Below are positions 52,742 through 61,243 of a stretch of DNA of 64,000 nucleotides, piece by piece. Both the position numbers and the translations under genes were made by a program. The stretch's first letter is position 1. Each line of letters starts with the position of its first letter. The notes beneath the pieces were generated by a model. That model was not told where the DNA came from, ran no database searches, and saw only the letters and a program-made list of their open reading frames with translations. Source of the stretch: JBMFVE01 sp049966155 (GTDB taxonomy: Bacteria; Bacteroidota; Ignavibacteria; Kryptoniales; JAKASW01). The DNA is taken from positions 558,001 through 622,000 of the forward strand of contig JBMFVE010000001.1 in assembly GCA_049966155.1 (NCBI GenBank). The letters run 5' to 3'.

Positions 52742-54073
52742 TCAGGGGGTATTCCTATATATCATCCGCGGGAAGGGAATAGTCTCACGCACATGCTCCA
52801 GTCCACAAATCCACGCAACAGTGCGCTCAACCCCAAGGCCGAATCCTGAATGTGGGACAGAGCCGTATTTTCTGAGATCGAGGTACCATTCAAAAGGTGC
52901 ACGTGGCAAATTGTTTTCTTCGAGGCGCTTTAAGAGTGTGTCATAATCATCCTCGCGCTGGCTGCCTCCGATTATTTCGCCATACCCTTCTGGTGCAAGC
53001 ACATCTACCGACAGGGTAAGGTCTGGCCGTTTCGGATCGCGCTTCATGTAAAAAGCCTTGCATGCAGCCGGATAGTGATGGACCATCACAGGCCTATCAT
53101 AGTTTTGAGAAATAATCGTCTCGTCAGTAGCACCAAGATCATTCCCATATTGGAAATTTACGCCACTCTTCGTCAGAAGCTCAACTACTTCGTCGTAATG
53201 AAGCCTTGGAAATGGTCTCTTCACAGATTCAAGCTTACTCATGTCGCGTTCTAGAAACTCCAGCTCCTTCCTTGATCTTTTCAGAACTGTTTGCACAATA
53301 TATTCGACAAATTCCTCGGCAAGGTCCATATCGTCGTATAAATCTGCCCACGCCACTTCAGGTTCCACCATCCAGAACTCTGTGAGATGCCTCCTGGTCT
53401 TTGACTTCTCTGCTCGAAATGTCGGACCAAAACAATAAACCTTCCCAAATGCCATTGCTGCAGCCTCTGCATACAGTTGACCGCTTTGTGTGAGGTAGGC
53501 CTTGCCGAGATCGAAATAGTCAGTTTCAAAAAGCGTGCTCGTACCTTCGACAGAAGATGGCGTCAAAATTGGTGCATCGACCAGCGTAAATCCCTTTGAA
53601 TCAAAAAAATCTCTGATGGCTTTGATGATCTGAGATCGCACCCTCAATATTGCATGCTGTCTGGAGGACCGCAACCAGAGATGTCTGTGATCCATTAGAA
53701 ATTCGATGCCGTGCTCCTTAGGGGTGATAGGATAATCTCTGGCAATTTGAACTATCTGAAGATTTGACAGCTCTAATTCGTAACCACCGGGAGCTCTATC
53801 ATCTTTGTGAACCCTGCCTGTTACTACAAGAGAGCTTTCCTGTGTAATTAAATCATACAGTGCAAAGATCTCCGGCGGAACATTATTTTTCACCATTACA
53901 CACTGCACTATACCTGTACCATCCCTCACAAGCACAAAATGTATTTTCCCACTGGATCGTTTGTTATATACCCATCCACGTATTGTCACCTCCAGGTCGT
54001 TGAACTCGGAAAGTTGAGATACTGTTACTACTTGAACTTTGTTAAACATATCAGAACGGTTCTGGTCAATCAT
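52742..54073 (-). CDS. asnS: Asparaginyl-tRNA synthetase
   Basis: Class IIb synthetase that charges tRNA-Asn, 443 residues. An N-terminal OB fold for the anticodon (VTIRGWVYNKRSSGKIHF, about 28-115) precedes the catalytic domain. HGIEFLMDHRHLWLRSS and the motif 2 region CFGPTFRAEKSKTRRHLTEFWMVEPE distinguish it from AspRS, and motif 3 is GFGLGVERTVAWICG. It ends with PRMIYRNTP. The ATG is 4073 within the 54 kb line and lacks a strong SD. It stands in its own unit, divergent from the epimerase gene. Confidence 0.97.
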   Translation of the reverse strand: MIDQNRSDMFNKVQVVTVSQLSEFNDLEVTIRGWVYNKRSSGKIHFVLVRDGTGIVQCVMVKNNVPPEIFALYDLITQESSLVVTGRVHKDDRAPGGYELELSNLQIVQIARDYPITPKEHGIEFLMDHRHLWLRSSRQHAILRVRSQIIKAIRDFFDSKGFTLVDAPILTPSSVEGTSTLFETDYFDLGKAYLTQSGQLYAEAAAMAFGKVYCFGPTFRAEKSKTRRHLTEFWMVEPEVAWADLYDDMDLAEEFVEYIVQTVLKRSRKELEFLERDMSKLESVKRPFPRLHYDEVVELLTKSGVNFQYGNDLGATDETIISQNYDRPVMVHHYPAACKAFYMKRDPKRPDLTLSVDVLAPEGYGEIIGGSQREDDYDTLLKRLEENNLPRAPFEWYLDLRKYGSVPHSGFGLGVERTVAWICGLEHVRETIPFPRMIYRNTP

Positions 54074-54249
54074 TGATATCCCTTTTATTTTTAAAATATA
54101 AGAAAACTACCTGAGGGGGTCAATTTACAGTCTATACAGGCGTTTTAATAACGGTTGCTCTTATAAACGATTTTCACAAGTTCCATCAACTCGCTCATTT
54201 CTTAATAAGCATCATTGACATTAAATTTAGTGTTAAAAAAGGACTATCG

Positions 54250-55233
54250 ATGAAAGCTCTTGTTACAGGTTCTACTGGCTTTGTAGGAAGTCATCTCGTG
54301 GAAAAGCTCCTTCAGAGGGGTTATGAAGTCAGATGCTTTGTGCGCCCCGATACAAGGTTGGAATACATTAACAATCTGCCAGTTGAGTTCTTCCATGGAG
54401 ACTATTCACACAACGAATCCTTAAAAAGAGCCGTTAACGGCATTGACTATGTCTTTCACGTCGGCGGAGTCACAAAGTCGAAAACCAAAGATGGATATTT
54501 TAAAGGCAATTACCTTTCCACGGTCAAACTTCTGGAAGCAATCCTTTCTGAAAACTCCTCTTTAAGACGGTTTGTTTTGATCAGCAGTCAAGCGGCAGTT
54601 GGTCCTGGTGATTGTGACCAGCCTGTTAACGAAGAGACACCATGTCGCCCTATAACCACTTATGGTTTGAGCAAACTTAAGGCTGAAGAGGAATGCCTTT
54701 CAGTCAAAGAAAGGTTGCCGCTGACAATTATAAGGCCGCCGGCAGTTTATGGACCGAGAGACAGGGACATATTTGAGTTTTTTAACTCAGCCAATAAGCA
54801 CATTATAGCGATTTCAGGCTTTGGCAGAAAAATTTTGAGCCTTATTCATGTTTACGACCTTGTGGAGGGAATCACTATTGCCGCTGAAAACCCACGGGCT
54901 GTTGGGCAAATTTACTTCATTGCAAACAGTGAAATTTATGATTGGGACACAATAGCCAGCATAACGAAGGAAATAATAGGAAAATGGGCTGTGAGAGTGC
55001 ATGTTCCTCATCCGGCGATTTATACAATTGCGGCAATTAGCGAATTGGTTTCGCGAATCCGCGGTCGGGCGGCATTGATAAATTTTGAGAAGGCAAGAGA
55101 TATGGTGCAAAAAAACTGGACATGCAGCCCGGCTAAGGCTGAAAGAGAGCTCGGTTATAGAGCCAGACTAACAATTGAAGAAGGAATAGAAAACACCATC
55201 CGATGGTACAAACAAAACAACTGGATGAAATAG
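54250..55233 (+). CDS. NAD-dependent epimerase/dehydratase family protein (extended SDR)
   Basis: Rossmann-fold oxidoreductase of 327 residues. The N-terminal nucleotide loop is GSTGFVGSHLVE (7-18), the active-site pair is YGLSK (about 138-142) after the Ser in LISSQAAVGPG, and PPAVYGPRDRD is a standard extended-SDR segment. The sequence resembles sugar-nucleotide epimerases and the dihydroflavonol reductase-like/hopanoid-associated epimerases; the exact substrate is unknown. The gene is single and ends one base from the carboxyltransferase gene that faces it. Confidence 0.9.
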   Translation: MKALVTGSTGFVGSHLVEKLLQRGYEVRCFVRPDTRLEYINNLPVEFFHGDYSHNESLKRAVNGIDYVFHVGGVTKSKTKDGYFKGNYLSTVKLLEAILSENSSLRRFVLISSQAAVGPGDCDQPVNEETPCRPITTYGLSKLKAEEECLSVKERLPLTIIRPPAVYGPRDRDIFEFFNSANKHIIAISGFGRKILSLIHVYDLVEGITIAAENPRAVGQIYFIANSEIYDWDTIASITKEIIGKWAVRVHVPHPAIYTIAAISELVSRIRGRAALINFEKARDMVQKNWTCSPAKAERELGYRARLTIEEGIENTIRWYKQNNWMK

Positions 55234-55234
55234 T

Positions 55235-56779
55235 TCACAGAGGGATATTCCCGTGTTTCTTCTTAGGATTGGTGTCGACTTTTGTCTGTAACATTTCAAG
55301 TGCACTAATCAACTTAGATCTGGTCTGACTCGGTAAAATAACCTCATCAATATATCCCCGCTCTGCGGCAATATATGGATTTGCAAACTTTGCCGTATAG
55401 TCAGCAATTAGCTTTGCCTCTGTAGCTTCGGGATCATCTGACGCATCGATTTCCCTCTTAAAAATTATTTCGACAGCGCCTTTTGGCCCCATCACAGCAA
55501 TCTCTGCAGACGGCCATGCGTAATTCATGTCACCCCTTATGTGCTTTGAATTCATCACATCATAAGCGCCACCATAAGCTTTTCTGGTGATTACCGTAAT
55601 TTTAGGTACAGTGGCTTCACTAAAAGCAAACAAAAGCTTGGCCCCATTTTTAATGATTCCACGCCATTCCTGGTCAGTCCCGGGAAGAAATCCGGGTACG
55701 TCTTCGAATACAACCAATGGAATATTAAAGGCATCGCAGAATCGAACAAACCTCCCGGCTTTGATAGAAGCATCGTTATCGAGAACACCTGCAAGCACGG
55801 CAGGCTGATTTGCAATAATCCCGACAGAAAATCCGCCGATGCGAGCAAACCCTACTATAACGTTTTGTGCAAATAACTCGTGTACCTCAAGAAATTTTCC
55901 ATCATCAACCACCATTTTAATCACATCCTTCATGTCATACGGCTTTGTCGGATTGTCCGGAATGATTTCGTCAAGTCTCGCATCCGACCTATCTGACGGG
56001 TCTCCTGTTTTAAATCTAACGGGGTCTTCTCTATAGTTCTGTGGTATATACGATAGGAGCTCGCGAATGCCCATCAGGCATTCGACCTCATTTTCAGATG
56101 CAAAATGAGCAACACCACTTTTTGTTGCATGAGTGATAGCACCCCCGAGCTCTTCGAATGTCACATCTTCGTGAGTGACGGTTTTGACTACATTTGGGCC
56201 TGTCACAAACATATAACTCGTTCCCTTAACCATAAAGATAAAATCGGTTATAGCAGGAGAATAAACGGCGCCTCCAGCACATGGTCCCATAACTGCTGAA
56301 ATCTGAGGTACAACACCACTGGCAAGGGTATTACGCAAAAAGATATCGGCATAGCCCCCAAGCGACACGACTCCCTCTTGAATCCTCGCTCCTCCTGAAT
56401 CGTTAAGACCAATTATCGGAGCTCCCACTTTCATTGCCATATCCATCACCTTGCATATCTTTTCCGCATGAGCTTCTGATAGTGAACCACCAAATACCGT
56501 AAAGTCCTGACTATAAACAAAAACCAGTCTTCCGCTTATTTTACCGTAGCCCGTTACTACTCCATCACCGGCAATGCGCTGCTTCTCAAGCCCAAAATCA
56601 TGTGACCTATGCTTGACAAACATGTCAATCTCGACGAAGGAGCCTTCGTCAAGCAAAATGTCAAGCCGCTCACGAGCCGTCAACTTCCCTTTCTTGTGCT
56701 GATCATCAATCCGCTTCTTTCCACCACCTGATTTTGCTTCTTCCTGAAGTCTCTTTAATTCCTCAAATTTCTCTTTCAT
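55235..56779 (-). CDS. Acyl-CoA carboxylase carboxyltransferase (propionyl/methylmalonyl-CoA type, beta subunit)
   Basis: Biotin-dependent carboxyltransferase of 514 residues from the ATG at 56779 (a GTG sits just before it). GKLTARERLDILLDEGSF, VYSQDFTVFGGSLSE, GLNDSGGARIQEGV, FVTGPNVVKTVTHEDVTFEELGG, and the C-terminal GAYDVMNSKHIRGD plus AAERGYIDEVI are the PccB/MmdA pattern. It could serve propionyl-CoA carboxylation or the sodium-pumping methylmalonyl-CoA decarboxylase alpha role; which cannot be settled without partner genes. A BCCP and biotin carboxylase are encoded at 38.8-40.7 kb. The start directly follows the stop of the Wzi-like gene. Confidence 0.93.
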   Translation of the reverse strand: MKEKFEELKRLQEEAKSGGGKKRIDDQHKKGKLTARERLDILLDEGSFVEIDMFVKHRSHDFGLEKQRIAGDGVVTGYGKISGRLVFVYSQDFTVFGGSLSEAHAEKICKVMDMAMKVGAPIIGLNDSGGARIQEGVVSLGGYADIFLRNTLASGVVPQISAVMGPCAGGAVYSPAITDFIFMVKGTSYMFVTGPNVVKTVTHEDVTFEELGGAITHATKSGVAHFASENEVECLMGIRELLSYIPQNYREDPVRFKTGDPSDRSDARLDEIIPDNPTKPYDMKDVIKMVVDDGKFLEVHELFAQNVIVGFARIGGFSVGIIANQPAVLAGVLDNDASIKAGRFVRFCDAFNIPLVVFEDVPGFLPGTDQEWRGIIKNGAKLLFAFSEATVPKITVITRKAYGGAYDVMNSKHIRGDMNYAWPSAEIAVMGPKGAVEIIFKREIDASDDPEATEAKLIADYTAKFANPYIAAERGYIDEVILPSQTRSKLISALEMLQTKVDTNPKKKHGNIPL

Positions 56780-56782
56780 CAC

Positions 56783-58435
56783 CTATCTGAATAAAATTGA
56801 TTTTGTAAAATTATAATAAAATGTGAATAGAAACGAGATTATATTCTTATCCAAACCGGGAGTGTAACGATAGTTGTGATCTAGTGAATACCCAATCATG
56901 AGTTCACCATATATGTCACTTGCCGGCTGATAAAGAAGCCTGGCGCTGACAAGATTGGTAACCTGAATTGTCCCATATGGAAAGGCCTCATGGTATCCCG
57001 TTTGAACCGTGACATTCGGGTCTGTGAGCCACGGCATTGAGTATGAACTGTAAATATTGCTGCTCCCATGCTCGACATGCAAAAATTGTAAACCCACCTT
57101 CCAATCGTAATTTAACCAGTGTGAGGCTCGAATGTCGAGATTCCAAAAGTTATCTCCATAAGGATTAGCTACCGGATAGTTACGTAACAACAGCTTTTCA
57201 AAGCTTGACCAGTTATACTCATTGTACACCCTGTTCCTCACAACCATAAGTTGCACATTGGCGTCAGTGCCGCTGATTCCAAAGTGCTCGAGTATGTTTG
57301 ACGCCTTCAGTCCGACATCGAAAGCATACAGATTTGGCTTTAAGTCACCTTTGGTTTTGCGATCAACCTGCCAGTCATCAATCATTAGATCACCATAGAA
57401 GTTCAATTTCCTCAATAGAAAAACGCTTATATCCCCACCAAGAAATGCGTTTAAGTCTTTGTGGCTGTTGCTTTCAGTCTCGTAAGTAACCCTTACCGGA
57501 TTGATTATTTCAAGATCAATTGGTGCATTTACGCCTCCAAAAGTTGCTGCCTGATATGCTCCAAGGAAAACCTTATTAGCAATGTTGAATTCAAACCGGG
57601 AGCCTGTAAAATACCTGTTTGCAGCAGGATTAGGGACACCAACTGTGGGAAATGGCATGTAACTGTTCGTATCCGGAGTAAATTCAGGCATTTGATCCAG
57701 CTGGGCTACAAACCAATTATATTTGACCACCTTGGTTTTTAAGAATAAAGATACCATATCGAAAGCTCCCGGGGTTGTCGATATCAGAACCGTTCCATGA
57801 TTACCGTATCCCCATGACAGATAATCTCTGCCAAATGTTAAGTCGACATGACTGTCGGAGTACTGTATGTACGCCTGTTGATGAAGCGCTTTAAGACCAA
57901 ATTTTGTCGAACCGGTGTAAAGGGAATCGTCAATAAGTGTCTGATCTACTGTCGCATCAGTATAAAGGGAAAGATGATTTCCGATATCAAAACCAAATTC
58001 TGTCCTTGAAATCGGCCGGACGCTAACTGAACCGGCATATTTGAAATCCTTATAATATCCCTTTACAACATTAAAGAAAGCTTCTTCTGCAAACCTGGCA
58101 CCTGTCAAAGATGTATCTGTATGCTGAGCCCTCAACTTTAAGAGTCGTAATTCATAAGAGAATTCCCTTTCAAGTTTTTCAATCAGCCATCTGTCAGCCA
58201 GGGGAAAGGCCGATACGTCGTTTGTTTGTTCGAGCTTTAAAAGTGCTCTGGCAACTTCCATCCTTCTGTAAGGTTTAAATCCCGGACTTAAATCCAGCAG
58301 GTAGCCCCGTGTCTGAAGCTGAGAAATAACTTCATATGTCCAGTTATCCGCAGGTATCGAGTAATTGTGTTGTGCAAAAACCACTGGGGAACTGACAACA
58401 ATAATAATAACGAGTGTAAGAACTTTAAATTTCAT
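56783..58435 (-). CDS. Wzi-like outer-membrane beta-barrel protein
   Basis: A 550-residue protein with a signal peptide (hydrophobic 5-20, cut near VFAQ), a helical N-terminal segment (WTYEVISQLQTRGYLLDL then FKPYRRMEVARALLKLEQ) and a long barrel with many aromatic, amphipathic strands. FGRDYLSWGYGNHGTVLIS and RFEFNIANKVFLGAYQA resemble the capsule assembly Wzi/DUF7 type barrels common in Bacteroidota. The N-terminal repeat resembles an SLH-like motif. It likely sits in the outer membrane and may bind a surface polysaccharide; that role is inferred. Stop and next start are adjacent. Confidence 0.75.
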   Translation of the reverse strand: MKFKVLTLVIIIVVSSPVVFAQHNYSIPADNWTYEVISQLQTRGYLLDLSPGFKPYRRMEVARALLKLEQTNDVSAFPLADRWLIEKLEREFSYELRLLKLRAQHTDTSLTGARFAEEAFFNVVKGYYKDFKYAGSVSVRPISRTEFGFDIGNHLSLYTDATVDQTLIDDSLYTGSTKFGLKALHQQAYIQYSDSHVDLTFGRDYLSWGYGNHGTVLISTTPGAFDMVSLFLKTKVVKYNWFVAQLDQMPEFTPDTNSYMPFPTVGVPNPAANRYFTGSRFEFNIANKVFLGAYQAATFGGVNAPIDLEIINPVRVTYETESNSHKDLNAFLGGDISVFLLRKLNFYGDLMIDDWQVDRKTKGDLKPNLYAFDVGLKASNILEHFGISGTDANVQLMVVRNRVYNEYNWSSFEKLLLRNYPVANPYGDNFWNLDIRASHWLNYDWKVGLQFLHVEHGSSNIYSSYSMPWLTDPNVTVQTGYHEAFPYGTIQVTNLVSARLLYQPASDIYGELMIGYSLDHNYRYTPGLDKNIISFLFTFYYNFTKSILFR

Positions 58436-58544
58436 TTAAACTCCGCTTTTAACTCACTCCAAATTGAATCGCCCATTGGTGGGATATGTATGTCAAATAT
58501 ATTCGTGTCTTGCCATAGAAGCGGGAACAACCAATTGTCTTCGC

Positions 58545-59099
58545 TCAGTAAATCAACACTTCAACACGTCGGTTGTCAGCTCTCCCCGCACGCGTTAGAT
58601 TTGAATTGATCGGCTTTGACGAGCCATTTGCTACAATCTTTATGCTGCTGCTTGGTATCCCAAGACGCATTTTAAGAGAATCTGCAACACGCTCAGCTCT
58701 TCTTCTTGAAAGAATCAAGTTGTACCACTGTGGGCCAGTTGAATCTGCATTCCCCTCAACTGTTATTTCTACTCTTCTCAATCCTTTACTTTTGACCGTT
58801 TTTTCTATTCTATCAAAAATACAGTAGACGTTCTTATTGATCCCTGCTCGATTAAAATCAAAGAAAATCCTTAATGGAGCTGCAGACACCGTCTGGGTCC
58901 CCTGCTGAGTCTGAAAATTGATCGAGGTGTCAACCGCAGACCCTTCCGCAACCCGTGAACGATTTTCGCTTGCTGGACGATTTTTAACTATGTGATGGCT
59001 TATTGGATACTTTAGTTTCCAATAAAACAGAAAAACTAAGGCAAGAGCTATGACCGCTAATAGAATTTTTCCGCCTGGTTCAATCCTTATACGAGCCAT
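58545..59099 (-). CDS. OmpA-family peptidoglycan-binding protein with N-terminal membrane anchor
   Basis: A 184-residue protein with one helix near 11-27, so anchored in the inner membrane with its C-terminal part in the periplasm. The linker (30-75) is Ser/Gln-rich. Residues about 75-184 form an OmpA_C-like domain: FFDFNRAGINKN, VEGNADSTGPQWYNLILSRRRAERVADSLKMRLGI and NRRVEVLIY. The Asp and Arg that bind diaminopimelate in OmpA domains appear present. It starts five bases after the coiled-coil gene. The likely job is to hold the envelope machinery to the cell wall, in the way of MotB-type anchors. Confidence 0.88.
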   Translation of the reverse strand: MARIRIEPGGKILLAVIALALVFLFYWKLKYPISHHIVKNRPASENRSRVAEGSAVDTSINFQTQQGTQTVSAAPLRIFFDFNRAGINKNVYCIFDRIEKTVKSKGLRRVEITVEGNADSTGPQWYNLILSRRRAERVADSLKMRLGIPSSSIKIVANGSSKPINSNLTRAGRADNRRVEVLIY

Positions 59100-59104
59100 T
59101 TAGC

Positions 59105-59770
59105 TCATTCTTCAGATGATTGGCTTGGACGCCTTCTTCTTCCCGCCGGTTGCTGCTGAGTTGGTGTAATATTTTCTTGTGAAACAAAAAATTGGAGTAC
59201 GCTGGATAAACGCTGCTCTTCCTTTTCCTTGTCTTCCTGCCAGGAGTGGAACTTCTCTCGGGCTTCCTTTATTATATTGTTGTTTTCCTCCATCTTCTCC
59301 CGGATCTCATTAAATATCCGTTCCATTTCTTCTTGAAGACGCTTGTTCTCCTCGCTCTTTTTCTGTTCAAGCTCACGCAGTCGGCGCTCTTCTATTTTTT
59401 CGAACTGAGTGAGAGCTTTGTCACGCCTGACTGCATCCTGAACAACTTCCTCCGGGGGAATTCTCAGTGCCTCAAGTGCAACCATGAGTGCGCTTCTCTT
59501 AATTTCAGGAGTGGCATTTTTGAGATGGACACTCTTAAGGAGCTCCTCTGCCCGATAAACTGTAAATCCATGAGAAGGCTCTTTTATTCCAAATGCCTGA
59601 AATATTGCCTCAAAGCTTGGCATTTCTTCCCCAACTCGTGCCACCGGTTGTTCCAGTTCAGGCTCCTGCACAGAGGGCTTTGATACAGGAGAAATTTCTC
59701 CCTGGGACTCAGCCTTCTTCTCCTCGTCTTCAACTGAGACGAATACATTATACCATTTTTTCTCTGCCAT
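59105..59770 (-). CDS. Unknown cytoplasmic coiled-coil protein
   Basis: Not recognised as a named family. The 221-residue protein has no signal peptide. Residues 1-65 are acidic and low-complexity, 68-125 look folded (SFEAIFQAFGIKEPSHGF then ALMVALEALRIPPEEVVQDAVRRD), and about 125-190 form a long charged coiled coil (Glu/Lys/Arg heptads). The tail is Gln/Pro-rich and ends in a RRRR-containing stretch. Position five bases before an OmpA-like anchor gene suggests that the two work together across the inner membrane; function is unknown. Confidence 0.85.
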   Translation of the reverse strand: MAEKKWYNVFVSVEDEEKKAESQGEISPVSKPSVQEPELEQPVARVGEEMPSFEAIFQAFGIKEPSHGFTVYRAEELLKSVHLKNATPEIKRSALMVALEALRIPPEEVVQDAVRRDKALTQFEKIEERRLRELEQKKSEENKRLQEEMERIFNEIREKMEENNNIIKEAREKFHSWQEDKEKEEQRLSSVLQFFVSQENITPTQQQPAGRRRRPSQSSEE

Positions 59771-59837
59771 AACTACCTCCAGAAAATCAATACCAATTTA
59801 GAAAATCCATGTGTGTTAATCAATAATATACGAAAAA

Positions 59838-61241
59838 TTAATGCTCTGCCTGCACGTACTTCTGCCAATCAGGATTGTAAACTTCGCCCTGAAGCGTTGA
59901 ATGAATAAGCACATAATCATTAAATCCTGTCAAATCAATGAAGACAAAATTTACCCCGCCCTGTAAACTGTTGTAATACCAGATCTCGTAAGGCTTTGTA
60001 TTGCTGCTGCTTGGATGACGTTCAATATCGTCTGGTTTGCCATAGTGCAAATAAACCCTGCCCCGATCAGTTAACCAGCCAGCCTTGAAAGCTGTTCTGT
60101 ATTTCTGGTTAACATAATTCAGTCGTTCTAAGAACTGCCGCCTGCTATTGAACCCATCAGGGCCAGCAATCTGGTCTTCCCTTTTCCAGAAAGAAATCAT
60201 GAACCTTCGTTTCGCATCCACACTCTTCAGCTTTTGATAAGTTTCAGCTTCCTGAGGCGTGGCCAGATATCGTGCAGCTGCAAACTCTTCATCAAGCGCT
60301 GCCTCACCCATAACGTAGAAAGGCGATGACACTATGTCCAGGTTTGATGAATCGGAAATTTGATAAGCTTTTACATATGGATTGTAAATAAAGATGCTTT
60401 TTGCAGCAGTTGCACTCTTATTCTTTTTTAAATCATTTACAGTAACGGAGAAATCATATTTGCCAGTTGGCACATTTGAGATATTAGCCTGTCCAACCTG
60501 CACAACATTTGAAGCTGATCCTATTTTGTCTGTCCTACCACCCTTGATCTTGTTTCCGTATGAATCAATCAGATTCCATGTAATGTCATAGTGAGTACGA
60601 TCTGAATCGTTATCCAATCCATAAATTTCTAAATAATAAGAAATGTTTGGCAAACCGAGCCCGTAAAGCCCTTTAGGATTCGGAACAACGTGCAATGTGT
60701 TCTTAAGGTATGGGTCTACCTCTGACGAACCAGGTTTTATTTCGCTGCATAGTTCAATATCGGATAGTGATAAAGAGTTTGAACTGAATGGCCGTACATT
60801 CAATTGATAACTTGCAGTATCGCTGACACCCCGATTGTTGACATCCCCAGCGTACACCTTAACGCTGTACTTACCAGGTGCGAAAAGCATTCGATTAATT
60901 GTAACCAGATTTCCGGAATTTTTAATTGATGCAGTGTCAACTGTCGCCACCGGAATGGTATCAGCATAAACAACAGAGGAATCTGTTTCGATGTTTGTTA
61001 TATTATAGCGAATCAGTACGTTTGCAACAAAAGGCCTTTTCTGGCTGACCCCGACATTTGATTGGGAATAAATTAATAATGTCGGGTCTACCGATGTGTA
61101 TAGTTCCACATATGTCTTTTCAGAATCATATTTGAACTGAGCTTCTCTTACTGCAGAAATTAGCCTGACCTGTCCATGCAGCTGCCCGAAAACAGCCAGG
61201 AGTAATGCCACTTCCAAAACAAGGTATCGATTTCTCTTCAT
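59838..61241 (-). CDS. GWxTD domain-containing exported protein
   Basis: A 467-residue protein from the ATG at 61241, which has GGAGG eight bases upstream; ATG 61247 is too close to it. A signal peptide (about 3-23, cut near LHGQ) is followed by a beta-rich domain (about 30-250) and a C-terminal GWxTD domain with GWLTDRGRVYLHYGKPDDI near 390-408 and a RKREDQI-type helix before it. GWxTD proteins are widespread in Ignavibacteria, Chlorobi and Acidobacteria, with no known biochemical role. It follows the TonB-dependent receptor gene by two bases. Confidence 0.9.
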   Translation of the reverse strand: MKRNRYLVLEVALLLAVFGQLHGQVRLISAVREAQFKYDSEKTYVELYTSVDPTLLIYSQSNVGVSQKRPFVANVLIRYNITNIETDSSVVYADTIPVATVDTASIKNSGNLVTINRMLFAPGKYSVKVYAGDVNNRGVSDTASYQLNVRPFSSNSLSLSDIELCSEIKPGSSEVDPYLKNTLHVVPNPKGLYGLGLPNISYYLEIYGLDNDSDRTHYDITWNLIDSYGNKIKGGRTDKIGSASNVVQVGQANISNVPTGKYDFSVTVNDLKKNKSATAAKSIFIYNPYVKAYQISDSSNLDIVSSPFYVMGEAALDEEFAAARYLATPQEAETYQKLKSVDAKRRFMISFWKREDQIAGPDGFNSRRQFLERLNYVNQKYRTAFKAGWLTDRGRVYLHYGKPDDIERHPSSSNTKPYEIWYYNSLQGGVNFVFIDLTGFNDYVLIHSTLQGEVYNPDWQKYVQAEH

Positions 61242-61243
61242 AT

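Noticed and set aside
59246..59683. 145-codon plus-strand open frame inside the coiled-coil gene
   Set aside because: It is a Leu/Phe-rich antisense translation of a Glu/Lys-rich coding region, as expected from base composition.
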